NCBI RefSeq assembly: GCF_030936135.1
Contig: NC_082599.1
Location: 61,664,551 to 61,728,550 of the forward strand
Length of the DNA: 64,000 bases
Direction of reading: 5' to 3'
Origin: Gavia stellata
Lineage: Eukaryota > Chordata > Aves > Gaviiformes > Gaviidae
Shown: in pieces, positions 36,993 through 47,771 of the stretch
How the letters are laid out: every line of letters begins with the position of its first letter
How positions within the stretch are numbered: the stretch's first letter is position 1
The notes under the pieces: model-generated
What the model was told of the DNA's origin: nothing
Databases searched by the model: none
The model's input: only the letters and a program-made list of their open reading frames with translations
Position numbers and translations under genes: made by a program

Positions 36993-37830
36993 AAGTCTGT
37001 CTGCGCTAGATGCCCTCTACAACCTCAGGTCACCTGCATAAAGCCCTGAAATTAGGTCTGTCTGATTAGCTTAAAGGTCCACAGGTTATGCTTCGTCCAA
37101 AGGGACTACCCCAATATTTGTGCATACGCCCCCTCATGCCGGCGCTTGCTCTACAGCGCTGTGATATAGCAGCTGTTCACTGCCACCCACCACAGAGCTG
37201 ACTTGCAATTTGGGAGGGCTGGTGCAGTCCAGCTGCTTTTCTCTGTTGACAAAAAATTACAGTCCTCCACCTGAACCGCACCATTTCAGACCAATGCAAT
37301 TCTCGTCTAAGAGCTGATATTTGGAAACTGCTTGCTTTAAGATAAAATGCTGCCATTCCCACAGTTGGTAGCTGCAAACGCCGTGAAATTCAGACTGCAG
37401 TAAAATAATCTTCAGTTTATTCTCGCTGCCTATTTTCCTAAAAGAAGAGCTTTTTCATGGTAGATGTAACATTTGTTTTCTCATTTATATTTTGGGCAAG
37501 AGAAGCAGTGAGAAAATAAAATCGGGATGGGAACAGATATACATCCATCAACATACATAAGTCCATCAGCATACATCCATCTTGTGACAGATCCTCAGTG
37601 TGCCTTAAGCACCCATGTGAAGCCAATAAACCACTAGATATATTTTTGTGATTGAAACAGGCAGCAAGCAGCAGAGATCAAACAGCAACAAACACAGCAC
37701 ATAGATAAGTTGGCTAGACCATTTTCCAATGATTAAGTCATCCTAGATATCTGCTGAAACTCCTAAAAAAATGGTAAATCTGTGATTTAGGGAGTCTCTG
37801 CAGCAAAGGATGTTGGGAGGCTAGCAGGGC

Positions 37831-37908
37831 TATAAGAAGTGAAGTAGCACCTGAAGCCAGATCACCTGAGACGCAGAGGAAGATATCAGAGGGAAGCTGG
37901 TGGGTCTG
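37831..37908 (+). promoter_or_regulatory. CCDC201: Possible CCDC201 promoter and non-coding first exon
   Basis: A TATA-like TATAAGAA (37831-37838) is followed at 37848 and 37863 by two CACCTG E-boxes. About 70 bases downstream lies a good splice donor, GTCTG|GTAAGG (donor at 37909). This could be the promoter and a non-coding 5' exon spliced to 39665. The oocyte factor FIGLA binds CANNTG sites, which would suit an oocyte gene, but this assignment is inference only. Confidence 0.3.
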
Positions 37909-38261
37909 GTAAGGCTGTTCTCTTTTGTCAAAGTTGGTGCAAGATACGTTCTCCGTGGTAGACTCTGATGTTCTTAAATGGTTTATCTTGCTCTGTTGTT
38001 TTTAGACTTCTCCCCTCCTTTATCTATAATGGTGTTATTAAAACAACTGAACAGAAAGAGTTTGTTGCTTGTGTATATGTATCTCTAAAGCACAGAAAAG
38101 TGTGAAAGAAAAAACACTTTTGTTGTTTTTCTCAGAAGCTTTGGTTGAAAAAAAGTCTTTAAAAACTAACTTTAAATAAAAAATACCTTTTAATTGACTG
38201 TCTGAACTTTAATGAGTAAGGGGAAGGCATCAAAATATATAGCCAAGGATGGGCTTGTGCG

Positions 38262-38278
38262 GGGGGGGGGTGGGTGGT
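38262..38278. repeat. Short poly(G) run
   Basis: A GGGGGGGGGGTGGGTGG run lies in otherwise unique sequence. It could form a G-quadruplex, but nothing shows a function. Confidence 0.6.
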
Positions 38279-39664
38279 TGCAAACTCCTTATTCCCTCTC
38301 TAAGTTTAATCATGCAAGCTTGCTGGCAGTAAGCTTCTATGATGAAGACTAAGGGAAGTCAATCTGGCTGACCAGGAAAGGAAAAAGGCAGTGTCTGTAG
38401 GCTCAGTGCTGCTTACATGTCACACAAGCTAGCACTGCTAAGGAGCGAGTGGGAGAAATGGGTATCCACATAAATGATAATGGGTTTTCCTTCCCTCCCC
38501 CCCACCTCTTTCTAAGGAGGAAAAAACCACAAAACACTTGACTTGGTATATTGAAGAGTCAGTGCTCTACCTCTTGCCTCCTGTTCTTTAGAAACACAAA
38601 GTGGCTGTGAAACTCTGCTAAACTCAGCCCTTACACAGGTGCAAAACGTTGACAAGGAATGGAGAACTGATGCCTTTTACTTCAGTAAATGTATCACCTT
38701 GTCCTCCTGTGCCCCCCTCTGTTGCTATGTCCTTGCCCCCCACCCCCTGCCAAGTCTTTGATCTATAGGGCCTGGAATATGGGCACTTAAAACATATTGA
38801 CCCCTTGATGAGCTTCATGCAATCAACCTGCATGAAATATCTAACTGCCTCATGAATGCAAAGAGCTCAACAGTTCCTAGAAGTACTTAACTGCTCATCT
38901 AATTAAGATATTTATCTTAAACTGGATATATTTATCCCAGGCTTCTCCATGTATAAGAAGTCAAGTTCCTTTTTCTTGGGGGTTGGCAAATGGGTAGGGG
39001 AAGTGCTGCTAACAAACCCAATCTTGCCATTGTTGTAAATTCAGTTGAAAACTTGCACAGAACATAGATGGTTTAGGATCGGCAGCAGAAGTAAGCCAAA
39101 TGCCAAGTAAGTAAGAGGGAATGAGAGGTTTGTGAGCCCCCTTTTAAGAAAATAAGAGAAACAAAATCACAATTAGAGTAAGAGATGCTTGCTTGAATCC
39201 CGAACTTCTCCTCACATCTCACTAGAGCACTTGAATTTTTGCTACGCTATGGTAATCCCTCTGGCATGTAATGGTTTTTATCTACCTACGCAGTGTTAAC
39301 ATACTTTTGGGGTTGCAGCTCCTATTTGTATACTCTGAAGGAGAAAACACTGTCTTAATGATGTTGCAGTTAATGAGATATCTTAAAAAAAATTCTAGCA
39401 TATGTGGAGCTCCACATGCAGAGGGCTGGGACAGGAGTAAGTGTTGTATGTGTGACAAGCTGTCTTTTAATGTTCTGTTTTCAACATGGCTCTTCCAAAC
39501 CCATTAAGAACACTGATCTGCACAAAGGATAAATTCCATGTAAAGACAGAATGTAGATATGAAAATGGGAGCGCCTTGGATTTGGTTTTGCAGCAGCTGA
39601 ACGTCTTACTCTACCATCTCTCGCTATGTAAGCAATGACACAATTTTTCTCTTATTTTCTTAAG

Positions 39665-41244
39665 GCAATAAACCTGACTTCAAGATGTCAGAGGAAGAAG
39701 ATTCTTTTCTGAATGTTAAAAGGTCTCTGAAAAAGAGAATGGTGAAACACAGCACTCCAGTGGACTCAATGCTTTCAAGAACAATGCCATCTCTTGCAGA
39801 TCTCACAAATCAGTCAATCAAGGACCAAGATGCCAGTAAGAGAGTTTATGGATCTCCAGTGCCTAAATCAAATCTAAGTAGATCATTAGCTCAAGTATCA
39901 TCAGTACGTGTGGAAGCATACATCCCTCATATGTCCCCGAAAAGGCTTTCAACAGCGTTTGACTCGCAAGAATTAAACAAAGAGACAAGCCAAAGCTCTC
40001 GGGCTGTATTTTCTAGAAGGAGGCTTTCCACAGTGATGGCCTCTGATGAATCAAATGAAGAGCCAAGCGACAAGGTTGTCCCAAACATGGAAACTCAAGC
40101 TCCCACCAAAGCATCTGAGGAGGCTGCAGTAACTCCCAGGAGTGGACCTTCATGGCTTGTTGCTGGAATACCAGGGATAAAAGATGTCCCGATAGTAAAA
40201 ACCAGAAAGAAGAAAACTGATAAAGCTCTTGTGGTAATTGTTTTCCCTTGGTTATGAAAAAGCTAAGCTATACAATTTCCTACCAGTGCTGAATATATAC
40301 AGATCTTTCTAGTAATAGGGGAATGTTTTAGTTACGGAACATCTCCGCAACTTTCACCAGTGAGAACATGTATTTATGAATTGGGTCATAACCTGCTAGG
40401 CTCTGTGGTACCATTCCTAATCACAGTCTGGATGGGAGGCAGTCTTCCAAACCAGTACTTGCTTCAGCTTGTGAACTTGCATGACTAGCTGTGTACACTA
40501 GTGCAAAAGTACAATTTTTTTAATATATCTTTCTTTAGGAGAAACTTAAGAATGGGAAGAAATCAGCTATTTGAATTCTCAAGTTTCTTAATGTTGGCAA
40601 GTTAACTAAAACTGGAGAAAAAAAATCTACTTCATTCCTTGTTTCAGCCAAATCGTAGTGCTTTATGAAAAGAATGGCAGTCATTGCAAATGGGGTCTTG
40701 AGTGCAGTCCTTCAACTGGTGAGGGTTTCCTGGGAAAAGCTTAGATTAATAGACCTTATGTAGGCCTCTATTCTTCTGTTCTATGGAGCATGAGAACTCA
40801 AATTTCCTAGAACTTTGGTTATTGGCAAGGGTCCTGTGGAAAGCCCCTAGAAAGGATAGGGAGGCAACGGAGTTAGACTCTTAAGGTTGTCATGTCAGTG
40901 TGAAAACATCAATTTCTGTTCTGGTTTGGTTTTTCTCCTGTACCATATTGTTCATGGGTGTGTTGGAAACTCGGGAAAACTCGCCCACTCTGAGACTAAA
41001 GGCTGCTTAGCTTAAAACAAATGGAAAACTTCAGCCAAAATCCAGCTGGGTTCATAATGCCTTTGTGTATGTTGTTTGGGGTTTTGGTTTTTTTTTTAAA
41101 GCAGGTGACATCTGAATGGATTAGGTTGACTAAATAATATTTTCTTTTCTATAACAGAGAAAGAAACAAAGAGAATGGGTGCTTCGTCAACTTAAAAACA
41201 TTGAGGAAGCAACTGAACACGAACTGACAATTGAAGAAGCTTGA
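39665..41244 (+). CDS. CCDC201: CCDC201 orthologue (coiled-coil domain-containing protein 201), two coding exons
   Basis: Coding exons 39685-40233 and 41158-41244 join in phase 0 (GTG|GTAATT donor, ATAACAG acceptor) to give 211 residues. The start ATG at 39685 follows a splice acceptor (TTTTCTTAAG) after 20 exon bases and has A at -3. Blocks shared with human CCDC201, as I recall it, are KHSTP (21-25), RRLST followed by an AS.ES segment (112-122), a GIPGI/LPGI block (161-165) and the C-terminal NIEEATEHELTIEEA (197-211). The exon 2 product is a short charged helix. The protein is Ser/Arg-rich and otherwise probably disordered, with no signal peptide or membrane segment. The human gene is oocyte-expressed and its loss has been linked to ovarian insufficiency. 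Its molecular role is unknown. An upstream coding exon cannot be fully excluded, since no in-frame stop lies between the acceptor and the ATG. Confidence 0.85.
39685..40233 (+). CDS. CCDC201: CCDC201 coding exon 1 (residues 1-183)
   Basis: This exon encodes MSEEEDSFLNVKRSLKKRMV and onward. It includes two related segments, SPKRLSTAFDSQELNKE (84-100) and SRRRLSTVMASDESNEE (110-126), which look like an internal duplication. Each carries a basic-directed Ser (KRLS and RRLS) that fits a PKA- or Aurora-like kinase site. The open frame runs seven further codons past the splice donor, so an unspliced reading would give a wrong C-terminus. Confidence 0.87.
40234..41157 (+). other. CCDC201: CCDC201 intron
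   Basis: This 924-bp GT-AG intron in phase 0 has a pyrimidine-rich 3' end (TTTTCTTTTCTATAACAG). No repeats were recognised. Confidence 0.85.
41158..41244 (+). CDS. CCDC201: CCDC201 coding exon 2 (residues 184-211)
   Basis: This exon is 28 codons plus TGA and encodes RKKQREWVLRQLKNIEEATE followed by HELTIEEA. It is the most conserved part of the protein relative to the mammalian form. It is too short for most ORF finders and is recognised only through the conserved C-terminus and the clean splice phase. It predicts a short amphipathic, charged helix. Confidence 0.87.
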   Translation, partial: RKKQREWVLRQLKNIEEATEHELTIEEA

Positions 41245-41279
41245 TTGAGCCCATCCTTCTTGTGGGAATAGCTGGTTCC

Positions 41280-41285
41280 AATAAA
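41280..41285 (+). terminator. CCDC201: CCDC201 poly(A) signal
   Basis: AATAAA lies 36 bases after the stop codon, with T/G-rich sequence about 50 bases further on. This implies a very short 3' UTR of about 55-60 bases. Confidence 0.65.
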
Positions 41286-44228
41286 TCACACACCTGACTA
41301 TAGTGCCTGTTAGAACGTTTTGGAAGGAAAGAGGAAGGTTTTTTTTGTTTTGTGATTCTTTTTGCCTCTTAAATCTAGGAGGAGTCGGGTACAAATTAAG
41401 AAGTGCCTCTACATGAGAGCCGATGTTAATTTTCTAATGGCCGAAGGCCTGGAACAAAGAAGGGAGGGAGAAGTTTGTGTAAGAATCATTCTTCATCCTG
41501 CCACAGCTCTTCCTGACCGTACTCTTTTGTGTCGCGTTCAAATCTTCTAGGGTCGCTGATGTTCCTTAAGTGACAAAGTCCTAGTGGCCACATTGCGTGC
41601 AATCCTGGTTAGCCAAAGGAGAATCGCCTCGTCTGAAGAGTAATCAAAACTGATGCAATCGGGAATGTTTTTGCTGCTAGCTGGGGAGATGAGGAAATAG
41701 TGAGAGGCACCAAGGAGGGAGGCCAGCCTCTAGAGATTACTAATTAATGACAGTTTGTTTTGAAGTTTTGGTTCAAAATGAGTTTGCCCCAGCCCCAGAT
41801 TGCGAACGCGCCTCGCTGTCGCATTGGCAGTCCTTAATGTTCAGCTGTGTGCTTTGAGGGGGAGTATGGGGTTTCTGGTTTTCTCCAGAGCTGCTGCATG
41901 GTGGGGATGGGGGGAAGACGGGTGTCTCCCTGACAGCTGGATTGGCAAAATGTCAATTCAGCTCACAACAGCTCTTTCTGAAGCACCAGTCAAGAAGTGA
42001 CGCAAAAAGCATAATGCTCGTGTTAGTTCCTACTGCTGTCTCTTACTTAATCTTTAGGCGGCGTTTAACACTAAGTGATCTATGGGGCATCAGCAGCAGG
42101 GACCCAGAGCAACTTTACCGTGTGCACACACATATCCCTGCACTTGTGTGGCTCTAGCACATGCGCTTTCCTGGCTATACTGGTTTTGCAGCCTGTCCCA
42201 GGCACTACCTAATTACCCCAAAGGGGAGAGGTCCTGTTCAAAAGAAGCTGCAAATTAAGGATGGAGACAAGGGAAGCTTTTGCATTTCCTTCTACACACT
42301 GAAACTTGTGGTATCTCATGTCCAAGGTGGAAGAGAAGCAGAAGTGTGGCCCAAGCCAACATTATGAGACAGGCTAACCAATAGCAGCTGTGTTATGCCT
42401 AAAAATGCAAGAGTGGAGTTGCGGTTTTACAACCTCTCTCAGGATTTAAAAGGAATTAGGATGTTTTTGCTAATAATTCCTGAAGTGAAGCTCTCTGAAG
42501 AGTTTCTCAGGAGAACAGCCTTGTCCTCAGACCCGCATTTCTGTGGTAGCTAGGCAGTGGGGCAATGTTGCCCCTCAGGTCACCAGCCAAGGCACGCTCG
42601 CTTGGTTAGATGTTTAGTTAATGTTCTGGTATTTGTTTGTGTGTGTTACCCAGGCTGCTTGTCTGGCCTCCACAGGTTCCTCTGGCAACCAGGGAGCTCC
42701 TGGCTGATGTAGATCCCAAGCTGCTTTTGAGATAAAATAGGCATGGTTGCAGATGTGCTGCTATTCCCCTTGAGCTTGCAGGCATTTCATCAGCATCTAT
42801 GATTTGTGCCAGGGGCTGAACTAAGATCAGGCAAGTGCAAGGTTAGTGTAAAACCCTCCTCTACCCCTGGGACAAGCACAGATTAGTCTGGCCACATGAC
42901 CCAATGCTTAATCCAAATGACCCAGTTCTGTCTCTTGTTTATTTGTACCTTCCCAGATAGCCAGTTCCACTTGTTCCTTCTTCAGGCTTCTCATCCTGGT
43001 CTCAGAAAGTCTTGATAACTGCTTCTGCTTTACTCTCTCCAGATCGCTTCTCAAAGTCCCTCTTGGCTCCTGCCTGAGCCCATCCAGTTCCTTCGTCTTC
43101 AAATGTCTCCATCTAATGTCTTCTTCAATCTGGCCTCCAGTGGCTTCCTTCCTTATAAGACACAGAAGGCTTCTGTCTTCCATGCCTGCTCTTCACTGCT
43201 GAATTCCTTGCCCATCTGATACTCTCCGATTCCTGATGTCAGTCTTCTGCCAAAACTCAGACTCGGCTGTCATACCCCTAAGTCCCTTCGTCTACTTAGG
43301 TTGACCCCGCTCCATGGCGCTTGGCCAAGTGGAAAGGTCACTAAAGGCCTATTGGACCAAGTTCCAGCCCTTAGTGGGCCAGGGATGTTGTTGCTGGGAA
43401 AGTCCTTCTCAGGCCCTGCTTCGGGCTACATCAAATGCAAAAGGAATCCAGGGACTATGGCTGCTTAACATCTAAGACGACTTTGGGTTTGTGCCAACTG
43501 CAATGCAAAACTTTCTAAGATTCAGAACACAGTCGATGCTGGGAAAGTTCTCCAGAAAACAAGGCTGCTGCCCTGCCAAAGTCATGGAACTAGTTGGTGC
43601 CAGTAAAATCCCAGAGACTTTCCTCAGTGGAGGGAAACAAACTGCCCAGAGTGGTAACCCAGAATTGACTTCAACTGGGTCTTTGCAAGTTCTGAAGCTG
43701 TATCAGGCAGACAGATGCCCAAAACTAAGGGCTTTCAGGATTTTGGAAACCCCTTCTACTTCCTCTGGAATGTTTAAAAAGAAATACAGAAGACAGCGTA
43801 GCATTTATCTCACAGTAACTTAGGTCCTCATGAATTTGCCAAAGTCACAATATTGCTCTGATAAGCTTTCATGAGAAATTAGAATTAATTGGTGCTTCAG
43901 GGGTTTTCTGAAACGTGTCTGATATTCTGCATCAACAGTATTATTGTTAATTATAGGTTAGAACAGCAAGGGACTTCAACCAGACCTATATAGTACTAAA
44001 CTACACGTTATCCCCTTGTGAATGATGTTCCCAAAAAAAGGCTTGTTTCTGATTTTTAAAAGCCAGGATGTTAGGGAATGTGAAACTAGGTATTATCAAA
44101 CTACGCATACAAAACTACACTACTAGTATTGCACTTTGCATATAAGTATATCCACTGGGGCAAAAATGGAAAAAAAAAAACCACGGCCCTTGTACTTTTG
44201 TTTATAGGGTTTGCACTTTCCTTCGTTT

Positions 44229-44256
44229 CTCCAGTAGACTCCCAAGTCTACTGGAG
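44229..44256. repeat. Perfect 12-bp inverted repeat with 4-base loop
   Basis: CTCCAGTAGACT (44229-44240) and AGTCTACTGGAG (44245-44256) are exact reverse complements separated by CCCA. No flanking U-run or transposon end is seen. Confidence 0.95.
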
Positions 44257-46673
44257 TTTAATGTTGAAGTTTAACGACACAGCTAGTTTTCTGTTTTAGC
44301 ATACACATATACTTTGAAAAGAATGGGCTTTGAGAGAGATGCTAGTAGTATGCAGTGTCGATGTTGTTTAATGTTCATCCTCTAGTGGCAACAATGGCGA
44401 ATTACTGTTCGGTTAGCAACTTTCTTCATGTGCAAAGTTCCTTTAGGCATAGTTATATTGCTATATCACCGCAGCGTAAAGAAAAAAGACTTCAAGGAAG
44501 CCATGAAGTCCAACACCTCCAAAAAATGGGCCTCTCTAATTATTAGTGACCTTAAGTACAGATTGCAGGTGCTGAGGCTGGAAAAGATTAGGGGCTCCAG
44601 ACACCAGATTCTGATCAGAAGATAACCCCCAAGGCATCATGTCCTGTACAATAAAACCCCCTTTTTCTGCACGGATGAATGTGAATCAGAGTTGCAACAG
44701 GTTTCTTGAGCCTTGCTCTTGTCCTGGCTTTCAAAAGCAACACTGAACATGTTTGTAAGTTCAGAACAGCCTTCCCGCTGAGGGTGCTCTTTTAGGGCAG
44801 TATTTTTCCTTTAGGAGCTAAGCAATGACCTTGACCTGGGGAACTGTTTTCAGTACACTTGTCTCTGAACGGATATTACACAATCTACCTGCTGATGGTG
44901 ACTAAGCGTGATGTTGGATGGAGAAGAACAAAAACACTACCAAGAACAGAGGGAAGAGACAGAAATGTCTTCACCCTGGATTTATGAGCTCAGCCTTGTT
45001 CCCACTGAAGCAATGGTAACACTCCTGTTGACAGAGCTGGGAGTGCTCTGCCCAGCTGCAGTGCTTCTGTAGGAGGCCAGATTGAAAAGAAAAAATGTTT
45101 AGCACACATATTCAGATTTAAATAACAGCAAACTGGTAACTAAGTTACTTTGCTGATCATAGCTGAACAATTTTAGGATAACTAGGAAAAGTGGAAAACT
45201 CATAAACAAAAACAGGTTTTCTTTTTTTCTCTAAATCACAACATAGTTACATTTCCGTTATGGACAAAACCCTGTGTCACTGACCTGTACTCCGGTGTAT
45301 TTTGTTCTATAAGACACACAAGCACAAAAGTCTCCCTTAGCTCCATCTCTCGTTGCAGTCCACGATGCTTAATAGGCTGTTTAATGGAACAGCTCGCTCC
45401 TCGACACTTCCAACTTACTAAAAAAAAAAAAATGAACAAACATACTGAAGTTTTGACTGGGCCTAGCAGCACCTAGAAAAGCTGGACCAGTTGAAGCCAT
45501 TGGGTAACATTTTCAAATTTTATTAAAAACTAGACCTAAGCACAGATCCTAGGACTCCACCTAGCATGTAGGTCCCCCTCCCGGAAAACCTCAGATCTAC
45601 CGCTCAGTCCTTGTACTGCTACGTAGGTACCTAATGCCCCTACACAAGGAAATTTTGTTTGATAGTGCAATCAGTCCTGGCAGGCATGCAATCCCCGTAG
45701 AGCTTGATGGCAGCTCCTGGTTGCCAGCCTCCTGGGTCTGCCCATGCACGTGATCTCACAGTGCTTTACACATCAGTCCCACCCCACCACCCTGAAACGG
45801 GACGTGCACGCAGGAGATGCGCAGCAGACGCCAGTCAGACAGGCGGTATATCTATCTGCCTTTAGTTTCAGCAGCCCATGGGATAAAACGGCGGAAAGTG
45901 AGAGACCACATTTAAAATCCCCTTCTCTTCTGAAAGAGGACCTTGAAACCAAGCGTCCTAGGTCACAAGGCAGTAATCACCATCTCTGGACTTACTGTGG
46001 AGTCAGGGCTTTTAAGTGTTACCTGGCAAAGTTGTTCTACGTGGCCTAAGTATTTATTAAAAAAGAAGACAGAACGTGCATCATAGGTCAGTGACTCGCT
46101 GTCTTGCAACTGTGGTATTTTATTTCTTTGGGGTTTTGTGGGTTTTTTTCTGTTTTAATGCATTTTTTTTGAAGAAATGGAAAGCAGAAGGGGAAAAACC
46201 ATCCTTCATTACTCCCAGGGAGCAAAAAAAGGAAGAAAGAAATCATATCTTTTCTGCTTCTTACTGTTGTGGCCATTTTGATTCCTTTTGGCGTCCTCCA
46301 TTTCGTCCTTTTGGTCTTTCCTAGCTCTACATGTCCTTTTCTAACTGGCTTCTGCTTTCAGCTCTTCATGTCATTGCAGGTTTGTCCCCTGTAGTGACCC
46401 TCTTCTACTGGCAGATACCATAAGCCTCCTAAAGCTTACATCTTACATGTCCTAAAGAGGACATGCCAGCAATGAAAGGAGAAAAGAAATAGCTCATATC
46501 TCTAGGACAGGAAAACAAAGGTTCTCTTCCTAGAAATGGAATATTCCAACTTTCTAGTACGGAAAGGTGATGTGAACTCAGATATAGGAATGAAAGTATG
46601 AGCAGCACTGCTGACAAATTTACTGGGAGAGGAACTAGATCCAAAAAAGCACTTACAAGATGCCTAGGTAAAA

Positions 46674-46809
46674 ATCACAGAATCACTATGGTTGGAAAAG
46701 ACCTGTAAGATCATCAAGTCCAACCATCAACCCAACACCACCATGCCCATTAAACCATGTCCCGCAGTGCCATGTCCACACGTTCCTTGAGCACCTACAC
46801 GTTCCTTGG
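46674..46809 (-). mobile_element. CR1 LINE 3'-end fragment
   Basis: The reverse-complement CR1 tail (ATCACAGAATCACTATGG, then GTTGGAAAAGACCTGTAAGA) runs through the common-subfamily block to ACACGTTCCTTGAGCACCT. A second copy of ACACGTTCCTTG follows 19 bases on, after which similarity stops. It is a short, 5'-truncated copy. Confidence 0.93.
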
Positions 46810-47722
46810 GTTTCAAAGTATACTTCCCAGCCAAGAGAGCACCAAGCAATTTATTGCATCATACAGCATGCAGCTAAATCAAATTGGTGCCACGTGAGAT
46901 TATTCATACAAAGGAGCTGGCTGCTTTAGCACTTGTTGCTCCTCTCTAAGAAAAAAACCACACAAAACCCCAAAACCTGCAGAAACCATAGCTCAACAAC
47001 AGCAGCAGGCTTTGCCACCATGGGAGGGAAGCCATTACAATTAGAGGAAGGCTTACAATTGCAATCAAAACCTTTTAATTACAACACATAGGCCAATGAT
47101 GTGGATACATGTTAGAATGATAATGTGCGAGAGGGAAGAAAGAAGGGGCAGAACTGGGATGGTGGAGAAAGAAGAGCTGTTTGGCATCCTGAACGCCTCT
47201 GACTAGCTGAGAACAAGTCCACCGAGACCATAGAATTGGAAATCATACTACAAAGGTTATGACGCAAGCATACAAATCAATAGTGTATCCTGACCTTGCC
47301 TAGTATATTCAGTAGCAGGTGGGGTTTTTTGGCCACAACTGGGTGATGATAAAAATTGATTAAAGAAACCAAAAGACAGCGCAAAGCCCTTACATGAGAC
47401 CAGCAAAATGAAAAAAGACTGTGACGACTACATTTGGAGAAGAGATGAACAAGGCAAGCAAAAACACAGTAGCAGATTCATGACACCTAAAAGGTCAGTT
47501 GGCCATTCCAGTTTCTCAGAATGCAAAATCAGTGGAGTTAAAGGAAAACAACACTGGAACTGATTATTTTAAAAGATGTATTTTTTTGCATACACTTAGT
47601 AAAACTTCAAAACACGTTTTCACTGGATACATACCTTTGAGACTGAGAAAATCACCGAATCAGAGTGGGGAAAAAAAGTGCTACATATGAAAAATGTAGA
47701 AAATTACCTTAAAAAGAAGATG

Positions 47723-47737
47723 GGTGTGTGTGTGTGT
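47723..47737. repeat. Short (TG)n
   Basis: GGTGTGTGTGTGTGT is a minor microsatellite. Confidence 0.7.
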
Positions 47738-47750
47738 TTATTTTTGTCAT

Positions 47751-47771
47751 GTTGACCATGTCATGGTCAAC
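47751..47771. repeat. 21-bp palindrome
   Basis: GTTGACCATG (47751-47760), a single T, and CATGGTCAAC (47762-47771) form a perfect inverted repeat. It contains TGACCA and TGGTCA spaced by five bases, an everted arrangement of nuclear-receptor-like half sites. Confidence 0.95.

Larger units (their letters stand above)
27456..37800. other. Intergenic region ADCY1-CCDC201
   Basis: About 10 kb lies between the inferred end of ADCY1 and the CCDC201 upstream region. It contains five CR1 segments, a long palindrome, a pyrimidine array and a possible SINE, each listed separately. The stretches 29.3-31.8 kb, 32.65-33.43 kb, 33.95-35.53 kb and 36.99-37.8 kb hold unique sequence in which I recognise no gene. 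Frames at 27568-27960 (-) and 31499-31774 (-) are open but match nothing I know. Confidence 0.75.

Noticed and set aside
37539..37590. CATCCATCA-type short tandem repeat
   Set aside because: Only about two imperfect 18-base units, too weak to list as an element.
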